A stretch of DNA of 64,000 nt, taken from NCBI GenBank assembly GCA_028871815.1, contig JAGWMJ010000003.1, forward strand, positions 124,001 through 188,000. Direction: 5' to 3'. Positions within the stretch are counted from its first letter, which is position 1. Each line of letters opens with the position of its first letter. The notes beneath the pieces were generated by a model. The model worked only from the letters and a program-made list of their open reading frames with translations, did not search any database and had not been told where the DNA came from. A program made the position numbers and the translations under genes. Origin of the DNA: Armatimonadota bacterium. Lineage in GTDB: Bacteria > Armatimonadota > Chthonomonadetes > Chthonomonadales > Chthonomonadaceae. Positions 9,703 through 18,428 of the stretch are shown here, in pieces.

Positions 9703-9853
9703 AATAACACCTCCGGATGACGATGGGGTCGGGCGCCAACGGCTTTACGCCCTATCTATGGTACCGCGCCACAAGCCCAGTGGGAAACGCGCGTGCGGGT
9801 AGAATGGTTGCGTCACGCCGCAGAAAGCGAACTTGCGCTTCGAGGAGATTGGA

Positions 9854-10636
9854 ATGCCGGAGATCTTTGAAGGCAAAACTGTTTTGATCACGGGCGTACA
9901 GAACCGATGGAGCATCGCGTGGCATGCTGCATGCGCTCTTCACTCGGAAGGCGCCAGGCTTCTGTTTTCGGTGCTCGGCGAGAAGGCTGCCAGCAATCTG
10001 GGAAAACTGCTCGATGAGCACCAGATTGTCGCACGGGTTTATGAGTGCGATGCGGCGGATGAACAGCAATGCCAGAGCATGTTCCGGCACGTTCGAGCCG
10101 ACGCAAACGGCAGACTGGATGGCGTGGTCCACAGCATTGCTTACGCGAACCGAGACGAACTGAACGGTGAGTTCGTCGCAACATCGCCTGAAGGCTTCGC
10201 GATTGCACTTGACCGAAGCGCATACACGCTGGTGCGCCTTGCGCGCGGAGCTCGACCACTGATGCAGGAACACGGTGGCGCCATCGTGGCGCTCACGTAT
10301 CTCGGCGCTGTACGGGCGGTGCCGAACTACAACGTGATGGGCGTGGCAAAGGCGACCCTGGAGGCGTGTGCGCGGTACCTGGCGGCAGACCTGGGCCCGG
10401 AACAGATTCGCGTCAATTCGGTATCCGCCGGACCGATCAAGACGGCTGCAGCCTCTGCTATCGCCGGCTTCGATACGATGATTAAGAACGTTGCCGGCGC
10501 ATCGCCATTGCGCAGACCGGTGGCGCCCGAGGAGATCGCAAGCGCCGTGATGTTCCTCCTCTCTCCGTGGTCGTCTGGCATCACCGGCCAGGTGGTGTAT
10601 ACCGATTGCGGCTATTCGATCGTAGCGCACGCATGA
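9854..10636 (+). CDS. fabI: Enoyl-[acyl-carrier-protein] reductase (NADH)
   Basis: Last reductive step of type II fatty-acid elongation. It is a short-chain dehydrogenase fold. The FabI catalytic pair sits in LTYLGAVRAVPNYNVMGVAK, with Tyr149, Tyr159 and Lys166 in the Y-x6-K spacing of FabI. The N-terminal dinucleotide site reads GVQNRWSIAW, a slight variant of the usual GVANxRSIAW. The start is ATG at 9854 behind GAGGAG. A longer TTG start at 9833 would swallow that ribosome site. At 260 aa it has family length. It is followed after 25 nt by the aminotransferase. FabI makes the strain potentially triclosan-sensitive, which is family knowledge only. Confidence 0.94.
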   Translation: MPEIFEGKTVLITGVQNRWSIAWHAACALHSEGARLLFSVLGEKAASNLGKLLDEHQIVARVYECDAADEQQCQSMFRHVRADANGRLDGVVHSIAYANRDELNGEFVATSPEGFAIALDRSAYTLVRLARGARPLMQEHGGAIVALTYLGAVRAVPNYNVMGVAKATLEACARYLAADLGPEQIRVNSVSAGPIKTAAASAIAGFDTMIKNVAGASPLRRPVAPEEIASAVMFLLSPWSSGITGQVVYTDCGYSIVAHA

Positions 10637-10661
10637 TGGCCTCGCCGGAGGCCCGGAGCCG

Positions 10662-11816
10662 ATGAGTTCACCTTTCACGCGCCCGCCACGCACCCTGTTG
10701 GGGCCCGGGCCCAGTGCGATGTCGCCCGCAGTTCTGGGGTCGCTAGCGCGACCGCCGATCGGATACCTGGACCCGGAGCTATGGCCGCTCCTGGAGAGAA
10801 TGCGAACACGACTGCGCGCGTGTTTCGGCACCAGCGCGGAGTTCACCATCCCATTGACCGGTACCGGAATGATAGGTATGGAGAGCGCCGTCGGAAACCT
10901 GGCTGGGCCCAGCACGCATGTGCTCGTTGGAGTTAATGGGTTCTTCGGAGACCGGATTGCCGGCATGTTCGCCCGTTATGGCGCCACGGTCGTACGATTC
11001 GAAGCCGAGTGGGGGATGCCGCTGGATGTTGCAGACGCAAAACGCGCGGCGGCCGATATGCCGAGGGTAGACGTCCTGGCGATAGTGCACGCCGAAACAT
11101 CCACCGGCGTGCGGAACGACCTCGCACCGTTTGGCGCTTTCGCCCGCGAACACGACGCCATATTCCTGGCAGATGCCGTCACCTCACTGGGTGGGATGCC
11201 TGTTGCGATGGACACTGTCGCCGTCGATGTGTGCTATTCGGCCACGCAAAAGTGCCTCGGCGGTCCGTCCGGTTTGGCGCCGATTGCGGTGTCCGATAGG
11301 GCGCGCAATCGCGTATGCAGCAGCGCGTCGCCGTCATGGTATTCCGATTGGAACCTGCTTGCGCAGTACTTCGATGCGCCGCATACCTACCATCACACCG
11401 TGCCGATTTCCCTGTACTATGCGTTGGACGCCGCGCTCGGTGAGATAGAAGCAGAGACTCTGGAAGCACGTTTTGCCCGCCACGAAAATGCTGCAAACCT
11501 GCTTCTCTCGCTTTTGTCGCCGCTCGATATAGCGCCATTTGCACACGAGAGTGCGCGACTGCCGATGCTCACCACGGTGCGGGTTCCAGGCTGGGCGAGT
11601 GATGAAGCCGCCGTGCGGGGAACGCTGTTGAACGAGTTCGGAATTGAGATCGGCGGCGGGTTGGGGCACCTCAAGGGCAGGATCTGGCGTATTGGTACGA
11701 TGGGAGCCTCCGCACAACCACAATTGATTGAGATGCTGGCAGCAGCACTTTACCAGTGCATGAGGCGCTCATCGGCTCGGCCCTCCTCTTCACGTCCGGA
11801 CATGGCGAACTTATGA
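10662..11816 (+). CDS. Class V aminotransferase (alanine-glyoxylate / serine-pyruvate type)
   Basis: PLP-dependent transaminase that interconverts alanine or serine with glyoxylate or pyruvate. The N-terminal LLGPGPSAMSPAVLGSL motif is typical. An AxVTSLGG segment with the cofactor Asp lies near residue 175. The Schiff-base lysine lies in SATQKCLGGP near 205. The 384-aa length is normal. It follows fabI by 25 nt and overlaps the next gene by 4 nt (ATGA at 11813). Its companions do not clarify a pathway, and phosphoserine aminotransferase is less likely because the SATQKxLGGPxG context is that of the AGT/SPT group. Confidence 0.9.
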   Translation: MSSPFTRPPRTLLGPGPSAMSPAVLGSLARPPIGYLDPELWPLLERMRTRLRACFGTSAEFTIPLTGTGMIGMESAVGNLAGPSTHVLVGVNGFFGDRIAGMFARYGATVVRFEAEWGMPLDVADAKRAAADMPRVDVLAIVHAETSTGVRNDLAPFGAFAREHDAIFLADAVTSLGGMPVAMDTVAVDVCYSATQKCLGGPSGLAPIAVSDRARNRVCSSASPSWYSDWNLLAQYFDAPHTYHHTVPISLYYALDAALGEIEAETLEARFARHENAANLLLSLLSPLDIAPFAHESARLPMLTTVRVPGWASDEAAVRGTLLNEFGIEIGGGLGHLKGRIWRIGTMGASAQPQLIEMLAAALYQCMRRSSARPSSSRPDMANL

Positions 11817-12793
11817 CGAACCCTGCAACAGAGCCGAAGCCACGAGCCGGCGGTGGCGCGGCCGCGCGCATGTACTGGACGCGGGAACGCGGTACGGCTC
11901 GGCTGCTCGCTGTCTTCGTCGCCCTGATTGCCGTCTGGTACGTCTACGGTCAGATACGCGATCACATACTGCTCGAACATCGTTGGCCGGTGCTTCAGCC
12001 GGATGCCCAGGGCCTGACCGTGGTCGGTACGCTCGACTCGCAGTTCCACTTCGATCGCAACATCTTCAAGGTTGTTCTTGCCAACAAAGCGAGCCACGTA
12101 GAGCTGACCGACTTCGGCTGGCATACCGTGTTTGGTCAAGACACCGGTCTCTTTAGCGATACAGTCGGGAATACCATCAGCTCCGCCATCATGGTCGATG
12201 ACGCTATGGGCTTCGCCATGCTGACTCCGTTTCTGCGCGCTACTATCCGGTCGCTGCTGGGCGATCCACACGCCTACGACGCGGTCACCGCCAGCACGCC
12301 GATAACCGTGGTCACCGGAGATAAGCGCGGCACGGTTCACACCACGCTTGGCGCGCTAATTCATAAGTTTGAGGCCGCGGCGCCGGCCGGTGATGCACCC
12401 GCGGAGGTCGACTCTGGCGGAGGTGGGGGCAGTGGTGGCCACCAGGTGAGCCACGGTGTCACGGTTCCCGGTTCCGTGCTCCTCGCGGCATGTCCGGTCG
12501 TCCTTACCGGCGCGCAGTTTACCCACGCCGATCTGGAGGAGCACGCTGCGAGCATTCTCGAAGGGCCCACGTATACGGTGCACCTCTATCTTACGCCGGA
12601 AGGCCGCTCACGCTTCTACCAGTGGTCACGCGTGCACGCAAATGAGGACCTTTGCTTCATCGTAAACGGCACCGTGGAAACGGCAGGGCGCGTGGCGCAG
12701 GCCCTGGATGTGAACGACTGGGAAATAGGGCCGATGACAGACGAAGATGCGGCACACGCCCTGACCAACTACGTCAACCGAAAGCACGGCTGA
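11813..12793 (+). CDS. Membrane-anchored protein with a SecD-P1-like C-terminal domain
   Basis: Function unknown. ATG at 11813 overlaps the previous stop (ATGA). After about 35 basic or polar residues there is one membrane segment (LLAVFVALIAVWYVYG), so the remaining roughly 275 residues should be outside. A glycine/serine linker (SGGGGGSGG) near residue 205 separates two halves. The C-terminal half shows the pattern of the periplasmic P1 head of SecD: an LTGAQFTHADLE-like strand-helix, then V-x-L-x-L-T-P-E-G-x-x-x-F, then FIVNGTV, then an EIG-x-M-T-x-E-x-A-x-x-L ending. The transmembrane transport core of SecD is absent. Similarity is by eye, so the domain call is tentative. Confidence 0.7.
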   Translation: MTNPATEPKPRAGGGAAARMYWTRERGTARLLAVFVALIAVWYVYGQIRDHILLEHRWPVLQPDAQGLTVVGTLDSQFHFDRNIFKVVLANKASHVELTDFGWHTVFGQDTGLFSDTVGNTISSAIMVDDAMGFAMLTPFLRATIRSLLGDPHAYDAVTASTPITVVTGDKRGTVHTTLGALIHKFEAAAPAGDAPAEVDSGGGGGSGGHQVSHGVTVPGSVLLAACPVVLTGAQFTHADLEEHAASILEGPTYTVHLYLTPEGRSRFYQWSRVHANEDLCFIVNGTVETAGRVAQALDVNDWEIGPMTDEDAAHALTNYVNRKHG

Positions 12794-12808
12794 CCCGGCG
12801 CACCTCAT

Positions 12809-13564
12809 TCAGCCTGCGAGCCGCCGAATGGCATGCATCAACAGAGCCATAATAGTTGGCGCACTGTCTGCAGCGTACGCTGAAATCGACGCGTGATCCG
12901 GCGCCGCATTGCCCAGGCCGGCGGCCATGTTGGTCACTACAGTCAGCGAGGCGTAACGCAAGCCGGCCTCACGGCAGAGGATCGCCTCGGGCACACCCGT
13001 CATGCCTACAACGTCGGCTCCCCATGCGGCAAACATCCGCACCTCTGCCGGCGTCTCAAAGCGCGGGCCGTCGGTGCCCAGGTAGACGCCGTTATGATGC
13101 ACCTCCAGCCCCAAATCATCTGCGGCCATCCAGATGGCTTGGCGAGCGGTCTCGCTATAGGCGTTGGTGAAATCCGTATGCTGCCAGCCGGCGCGATCGC
13201 GAAACATCGTCGTGGCGGGACCGTGCATAAAGCTGATAAAGTCGTGCGGTGTTACCAGAGAGCCTTCCGTTATCGAGGGACGCAGCGAACCGGCGGCGTT
13301 AGTGGCCAATACTGTGCCCACCGCCAGCGATTCCAGCGCCTCTACGTGGGCGAAGTGGTCGATCTCATGGGGAGGAGCCTGGTGATCCTGTCCGTGTCGG
13401 GGCAGAAAGTAGAGATGATGCGGCTCCGTATAGTTATCGGCAAGGCTCCACAACGTGACTTCGCCGGAGCTGGTCCGCACGGAGACCGGCTCGGACCAGA
13501 TTTCGCCACTCAGCGCGTCCAGACCCGTGCCGCCGACGATGGCGAAGTTGGGCCGATCTGTCAT
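12809..13564 (-). CDS. S-methyl-5'-thioadenosine / purine nucleoside phosphorylase
   Basis: Phosphorolysis of methylthioadenosine (or another purine nucleoside) in methionine and purine salvage. The MTAP/PNP family-2 signatures are all present: IVGGTGLD near residue 9, LPRHGQDHQAPPHEID near 54, ATNAAGSL near 88, and the substrate segment DGPRFETPAEVRMFAAWGADVVGMTGVPEA with the GMT motif, then TNMAAG. The 251-aa length matches bacterial MTAP and MTIP. Whether the base is adenine, hypoxanthine or guanine cannot be decided. It is convergent with the SecD-P1-like gene (15 nt apart) and divergent from the CofE-like gene. Confidence 0.9.
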   Translation of the reverse strand: MTDRPNFAIVGGTGLDALSGEIWSEPVSVRTSSGEVTLWSLADNYTEPHHLYFLPRHGQDHQAPPHEIDHFAHVEALESLAVGTVLATNAAGSLRPSITEGSLVTPHDFISFMHGPATTMFRDRAGWQHTDFTNAYSETARQAIWMAADDLGLEVHHNGVYLGTDGPRFETPAEVRMFAAWGADVVGMTGVPEAILCREAGLRYASLTVVTNMAAGLGNAAPDHASISAYAADSAPTIMALLMHAIRRLAG

Positions 13565-13614
13565 GCCGCAAGCAGAAAGCGCGGGTCGGAACTAAAGCCG
13601 ACGGTGTCGTTGAA

Positions 13615-14355
13615 GTGAACAACCAGCCCGTTGGTGGCCCCGGCATTACCGTGAAGGTAGTCAACAACCGCACGTTCGAGCGCACGGCGATCCGGACGCG
13701 CATGATCATGTTCGGCGAACCGCTGGATACCGTGGTGCGCGAATACGCACAAGGGCAGATTGGTCCCAATGCTATACTTTGCCTCTCCGAGAAGCTGGTG
13801 TCGATTTGCGAAAACAATGTGCGGCATATCGATTCCGTCCGCGATACGTGGCTTGCCCGACTCATTGTACGGTATGTGACGCGGTACCCGAACGACATCG
13901 GCTTCAGCCACCCCAAGAAGATGCAGGTCGCGATCGACTGTGCCGGCACGCCGCGGATTGTGATTGCCGTCCTCATCGGCGGGCTCACACGGCTGCTTCT
14001 GAAACGGCGCGGTGATTTCTACCGGATCGCCGGACACGGAATAGCTGAGATCGACGGATTCAATCCGGAAGCCATGAAACCGTTCGATGAATACGCCATG
14101 CTGCCGCCTCGCGATCCCGTCGATACGTGTCGCCGGCTGTCGGAGGAGTTTGGCTGCGCGTGCTACATCATTGATGGAAACAACATCAACGTGAAGGTTG
14201 TGGGAATGAGCCCCGGGTTGGAGGATCGAGGCTTCGATGCGGCTACTGCCCGGCTCGTGATGCTGGATAATCCGATGGGTCAGCGCGACGAGCTTACGCC
14301 GATCTTTGTCCTACACGAACGCCCGACCGCGGAGATCGCCGCTACCGATGGCTGA
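13615..14355 (+). CDS. Coenzyme F420-0:gamma-glutamyl ligase-like protein (CofE family)
   Basis: It looks like the CofE/FbiB-N fold (PF01996), which adds glutamates to F420-0; CofE homologs in non-F420 bacteria have unknown substrates. Supporting segments are an early N-R-T-F-E-R-T-x-I-R-T-R strand region, ILCLSEKLVSI near residue 55 (the conserved S-E-K after a GDV-like turn), and CYIIDGNNINVKVVG near 190, which corresponds to the metal-binding D-x-N-D-I region. No cofC, cofD or fbiC genes are nearby. The start is GTG at 13615 or GTG at 13651; neither has a good ribosome site. It overlaps the next gene by 8 nt. The family call is by pattern recognition. Confidence 0.65.
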   Translation: MNNQPVGGPGITVKVVNNRTFERTAIRTRMIMFGEPLDTVVREYAQGQIGPNAILCLSEKLVSICENNVRHIDSVRDTWLARLIVRYVTRYPNDIGFSHPKKMQVAIDCAGTPRIVIAVLIGGLTRLLLKRRGDFYRIAGHGIAEIDGFNPEAMKPFDEYAMLPPRDPVDTCRRLSEEFGCACYIIDGNNINVKVVGMSPGLEDRGFDAATARLVMLDNPMGQRDELTPIFVLHERPTAEIAATDG

Positions 14356-16528
14356 GGCCGCCAAGCCTGCGCGGACGTCGCCTGGACGGCTTTTCGCGAC
14401 TGGAACTTGTTGGATCTTCCCGGCCCTTCTACTCTGGCCGATGGTTTTGGGCCAACGCCTCTACTGGGGAGACCTGCTGCTCTACTTCGGACCAATGTAC
14501 AACAATGTGGCGCGCCAATTGCGAGGCGGTCGCATCCCGTTGTGGAATCCCTTGGTGCTGGGAGGGCAGCCCCTGTTGGGTAATCCACAGATGGGGATAT
14601 TCTTTCCAGCGACGGCTGTGCTGATGCGCGTTTCAGCCTGGACCGCGATTACGATATTCGGCTATCTGAGCATTGGTATGGCCGCTACGTTTATGTACCG
14701 CTATCTCCGGCGGTGGACGCACACGCGTGCCGCTGCACTGACCGGAGCTCTAACGTATGCCGGCAGTGCGGCGCTCGTCGGGAGACTGCAGTTTCCTCCG
14801 ATGGCCCTGACGATTGGCCTTGCACCGTTGGCGTTCGAAGCCGTAGATCGCCTCGTGGATACGCCAAACCTGCGCCACGGCTTACTTACGGCAGGCGCAG
14901 TAGCGCTGATTGTACTTGCGGCACATCCACAGGCAGCTTACCTATTCACCCTGCTGCTGCTATTCTACGGCAGCGCGCGCGTGTGGGCCGCCTCGCACGA
15001 AGCGGAGCGCCGCGGTTTGAAGGCCATCCAGTTTGCCATCAGCCGGGCGGCAGCTTACGCCGCGTGGGGATTCCTCGGCATCTGCATTGCTGCAATGCAG
15101 TGGCTACCCACGCTGCAGCTGATGCTGGAGAGCCCACGGGAACGGATGACCGAAGCTCAAGCGAACCGCTTCGTCTTACATCCAGTTCAATTGCTCACTT
15201 ATCTGTGGCCGAAGTACGTGGGTTCACCGGTCCGCGGCGACTTCTGGGCACCCGGCAACCCGTGGGAGGCTGCCGTGTTTGTGGGCTGGCTGCCGCTCAC
15301 GTTTGTTGTGATATCGCTCTTTGCAGGCGATAAGCGCCGCGTCAAGTGGTTTTGGTTTGCGGGCTGGGCTACTGCGCTGTGGTTAGCATTCGGCAGAGTC
15401 GCTGGACTTTACACCGTTGCGTTCTACGGTGTGCCTGGTGTCGCGCGATTCCACGATCCCGCCCGATTCCTGCTCATCGGGTCTTTTGCCCTCTCAGCTC
15501 TGGCAGCGTTCGGCGCGGATCACACGTTCATGCGCTGGCCCGCGCAGCGCGCGATCAGCGCTGGCGCCGTTATACTTACAGCCGTCCCAATGCTCTGGTT
15601 CGGCCGCAGCCTGCTTCCCATGGCATCCAACCACAGACTTCAGGAAGCGGTGCGGCGGCTGCCTATTCCGGCAGCTGGACGCGTTTACAGCATGTCGTCA
15701 CGGGCCTTGTGGGATCGGTACCTTAACTACGCCAGCTACGGGGACGCCGCCGCTCCAACCATTCAAAACGTCCTGGCGGCCGGCGTACCCAATACGGGCA
15801 TGCTTCGTCAGAGCGCCGAGGCATCCGGTTATGAGCCCGTGCCGGTGCTGGCAGCCAGCGAATTGGACGGCGCGATCCGGCGTCTGGCCGAGCGTTCCGA
15901 TCCGGCATTCGCAAACGAACTGCAGCTGGCCAACGTCACCACGATTATCGGCGTGGAGCGCGTTGTGAATCCGGACCTCGGCGATGCGCGAGGCTTCGGC
16001 GCCGAAACGCAGAGAGTTATGCAGCCCTCCCATGCATTCTGGCTTGCCGCATCCGAGATTTGCGTACCGAACACACGCCGAGCTATCGCTGTGACAACCA
16101 GTCCGCAGTTTCGGCCCTCCGCGGTTGCCGTCGTAACCGGCGCACGAGGCGCGTTCGCTACACAGAATGAAAGTGCGACGCCGGTAGGAAGCGTCACGGT
16201 GCCGCCCGGTCAATTCAATGAAGACCGCATCCGTTTGTGCGTAAATGTTACGGCGCCACGCGCCGTTCTGCTCTGCAGCCGCACGGCATATCCCGGCTGG
16301 CGCGCCTGGTGTGATGGCAAGCCCACGCCGGTATTCCGGGCCGACATATCGCTCCTGGCGGTAGAGGTTCCTAACGGCAAGCATGACGTAGTGCTGCGAT
16401 ATGCGCCCTTTGTCTACCGTTTAGGGCTCTATATTTCAGCGGTGTCGGTGCTGGTGGCGGCATCTGCCGCCGCATTCTGGCTGTGCGCCGGCGCCCGCTT
16501 GGGAAAGAGTGAAAATGCAGGTAAGTGA
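14348..16528 (+). CDS. YfhO-like multi-spanning membrane protein
   Basis: Large polytopic membrane protein of the YfhO/GT-C-like group, in which homologs are linked to surface polymer glycosylation. The first membrane segment is followed by a loop DLLLYFGPMYNNVARQLRGGRIPLWNP; this D-x-x-x-x-x-x-P and W-N-P pattern is typical of YfhO. About 11-12 hydrophobic segments occupy residues 15-430. A soluble beta-rich domain follows, ending in RTAYPGWRAWCDG, and a last membrane helix closes the protein. The YPGWRA motif is diagnostic of YfhO C-terminal regions. The start is ATG at 14348, overlapping the previous stop by 8 nt. The acceptor and donor are unknown. Confidence 0.82.
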   Translation: MAEAAKPARTSPGRLFATGTCWIFPALLLWPMVLGQRLYWGDLLLYFGPMYNNVARQLRGGRIPLWNPLVLGGQPLLGNPQMGIFFPATAVLMRVSAWTAITIFGYLSIGMAATFMYRYLRRWTHTRAAALTGALTYAGSAALVGRLQFPPMALTIGLAPLAFEAVDRLVDTPNLRHGLLTAGAVALIVLAAHPQAAYLFTLLLLFYGSARVWAASHEAERRGLKAIQFAISRAAAYAAWGFLGICIAAMQWLPTLQLMLESPRERMTEAQANRFVLHPVQLLTYLWPKYVGSPVRGDFWAPGNPWEAAVFVGWLPLTFVVISLFAGDKRRVKWFWFAGWATALWLAFGRVAGLYTVAFYGVPGVARFHDPARFLLIGSFALSALAAFGADHTFMRWPAQRAISAGAVILTAVPMLWFGRSLLPMASNHRLQEAVRRLPIPAAGRVYSMSSRALWDRYLNYASYGDAAAPTIQNVLAAGVPNTGMLRQSAEASGYEPVPVLAASELDGAIRRLAERSDPAFANELQLANVTTIIGVERVVNPDLGDARGFGAETQRVMQPSHAFWLAASEICVPNTRRAIAVTTSPQFRPSAVAVVTGARGAFATQNESATPVGSVTVPPGQFNEDRIRLCVNVTAPRAVLLCSRTAYPGWRAWCDGKPTPVFRADISLLAVEVPNGKHDVVLRYAPFVYRLGLYISAVSVLVAASAAAFWLCAGARLGKSENAGK

Positions 16529-16937
16529 AGCGATGAAGACCCACGTTCGGTGCGTGCCGAACACCGCATCACTAGCAGAGGCTGCTGACGTGATGGATCT
16601 TTACCAGCTCCGCATGCTGCCGGTGCTGGATCCCGAGTCGCGTTTGATCGGCGTGATTGGCGAGGCCGATATCCGGCGCGCCATGCAAGTCGGATGGGAC
16701 TCACCCGTGAGCCAAACGCTGTTGCGAAACAGCAGCGTCGCTCTTGCCGGCTGCGTAGCGGACTGGATGGCGGCGCCCGCCGTGACTGCTGCGGAGCATG
16801 AACCTATAGGCGAAGCAGCCGTCCGGCTTTGGGCGTCCGGCCATGATCGACTCCCGGTACTCAGTGACGCCGGTATGGTTACCGGCCTACTCAGTCGCAT
16901 CGACGTCATTCAGGCGGTGGCTGAAGGATTGCTGTAA
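16515..16937 (+). CDS. CBS-domain pair protein
   Basis: Small stand-alone CBS pair of about 140 aa, which in other proteins binds adenyl nucleotides and transmits energy state. The two repeats are at roughly residues 1-60 (starting VSEAMKTHVRCVPNTASLAEAADVM, with LPVLDPESRLIGVIGEADI) and 75-138 (VADWMAAPAVTAAEHEPIGEAA, with LPVLSDAGMVTGLLSRIDV). No enzymatic domain is attached. ATG at 16515 is preceded by GGGAAAGAG; a GTG two codons earlier is possible. It overlaps the YfhO-like gene by 14 nt. Partner unknown. Confidence 0.85.
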   Translation: MQVSEAMKTHVRCVPNTASLAEAADVMDLYQLRMLPVLDPESRLIGVIGEADIRRAMQVGWDSPVSQTLLRNSSVALAGCVADWMAAPAVTAAEHEPIGEAAVRLWASGHDRLPVLSDAGMVTGLLSRIDVIQAVAEGLL

Positions 16938-17207
16938 GCCGGCACGACTTCCGCGCAACGAGCTGGGCGATCTCGACTGCGGCATGCCGACAACAGCCGG
17001 ACAATTGCGGTATGCTTTTTCGCCGGAGCGGCGCCATCAAGCGGACTGGCGTGTCGCCAGGCGGACATCCAGCCAGTTAGCGGTGCGCTGCGCTATGCCA
17101 CCCGGTGCAGGTATATGCGGGGTCTGCGGTGCAACGGGTAACGCGACACTATGAGTTACAATATGACTCGGTTATTGTCCACGCTTCCGCAACTTCGAGG
17201 AGAGAGC

Positions 17208-18425
17208 ATGCACTCGCGCAACATCACTCGCTGTGTCACCACGGCCGCCCTTTTGGCGCTGGCAGCCGTCAGTTTGTCCGCGTTGAGCGGCTGCAAATCC
17301 GGCAACACCAACACTGTCGGAAAAGAGATCATTGTCGGTGAATATGGCGCGCTCACCGGACCTCAGGCATCCTTCGGTAAATCGACCAACGAAGGCATTC
17401 AGTTGGCTACCGAGCAGGCAAACGCCGCCGGCGGCATCGACGGCAAGACGATCAAGGTGGTTGTTGAGGACGATATGAGCGATGCCGCCAAGGCGGAGAT
17501 TGCCGTGAAGCGCCTCATCGACGAAGAGCACGTGATCGCCGTCCTTGGCGAGGTGGCCAGCGGGTCTAGCCTGGCCGGCGGACAGGTCTGCCAGCAGGCT
17601 CACATTCCAATGGTCTCGCCGAGCTCGACCAATCCCAGCGTCACGCAGATCGGAAACGACATATTCCGGGTCTGCTTTATCGATCCATTTCAGGCGGCGG
17701 TTGTAGCTCGATTTGTGCACGACTATCTTCATGTAACCCGCGTGGCCACGTTTACCAACAAGAGCGCGCCGTACAGCACGGGCTTTACGCAGAACTTTAT
17801 AACGGCCTTCACGGGGATGGGCGGTCAGGTAATAGCCCAGCAATCTTATGGCCAGCAGGATACCGACTACCGTGGCGCGCTCAGCACCATAAAGGCCACT
17901 AACCCGCAAGCGATCCTGGTGCCGGGCTACTATACCGACGCTGGAGCCGTGTGCAAACAGGCACGCGACCTCGGCATCAAGGTGCCGATCGTAGGCGGCG
18001 ACGGCTGGGATTCGCAGCTGCTGTTCAATATCGGTGGCAGCGCGGTGAATGGCTGTTACTTTTCCGACCACGTCTCGATGGACAATCCGAGCCCGGTTGT
18101 CCAGAAATTTGTGCAAGATTACAAAGCGCGCTTTGGCCACACTCCGGATGCCCTTGCAGCGCTCGCGTACGATGCAGCAAACCTGACGTATGCAGCAATG
18201 AAACGCGCAAAGGCCCTGACACCCGACGACATTCGAGCCGCGATCGCCACAACGACCGATTTTCCGGGCGTCACCGGAAAGATCACGATCGACGCGAACC
18301 GCAATGCAAGCAAGCCGGCGGTGATCATCGGTGTTCAAAATGGGCAGTTCAAGTACGTCACGACCATAACCGACCCCAGCAAACCGCTGTCGCAGCAGCC
18401 TGCGGCGCCTTCAGGCGGGCAGTAG
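17208..18425 (+). CDS. livJ: Branched-chain amino acid-type ABC transporter substrate-binding lipoprotein
   Basis: Periplasmic (lipid-anchored) ligand receptor of the Leu/Ile/Val-binding family. The signal peptide is followed by a lipobox LSGC with the acylated Cys at about residue 29. The mature part starts EIIVGEYGALTGPQASFG, and carries ATEQANAAGGIDGKTIKVVVEDD, the classical LivJ/AmiC-type peptide. The GSSLAGGQVCQQAHIPMVSPSSTNP segment forms part of the ligand cleft. ATG at 17208 follows GAGGAGAG. It opens an operon with livH, livMG and livF. The ligand could be amino acids, amides or urea. The 270-nt upstream gap contains a TACAAT box but no matching -35 that I trust. Confidence 0.9.
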   Translation: MHSRNITRCVTTAALLALAAVSLSALSGCKSGNTNTVGKEIIVGEYGALTGPQASFGKSTNEGIQLATEQANAAGGIDGKTIKVVVEDDMSDAAKAEIAVKRLIDEEHVIAVLGEVASGSSLAGGQVCQQAHIPMVSPSSTNPSVTQIGNDIFRVCFIDPFQAAVVARFVHDYLHVTRVATFTNKSAPYSTGFTQNFITAFTGMGGQVIAQQSYGQQDTDYRGALSTIKATNPQAILVPGYYTDAGAVCKQARDLGIKVPIVGGDGWDSQLLFNIGGSAVNGCYFSDHVSMDNPSPVVQKFVQDYKARFGHTPDALAALAYDAANLTYAAMKRAKALTPDDIRAAIATTTDFPGVTGKITIDANRNASKPAVIIGVQNGQFKYVTTITDPSKPLSQQPAAPSGGQ

Positions 18426-18428
18426 CCT

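Noticed and set aside
9752-10966. 404-aa minus-strand open frame opposite fabI
   Set aside because: It mirrors fabI and the start of the aminotransferase, is rich in Arg/His/Ser, and has no family features. The plus strand is clearly coding.
13561-14037. 158-aa minus-strand frame opposite the CofE-like gene
   Set aside because: It would extend far into an unrelated gene and lacks any recognisable pattern; the plus-strand frame has ordered conserved segments.
17172-18338. 388-aa minus-strand open frame opposite livJ
   Set aside because: livJ has a lipobox, ribosome site and family motifs. The antisense frame resembles nothing.
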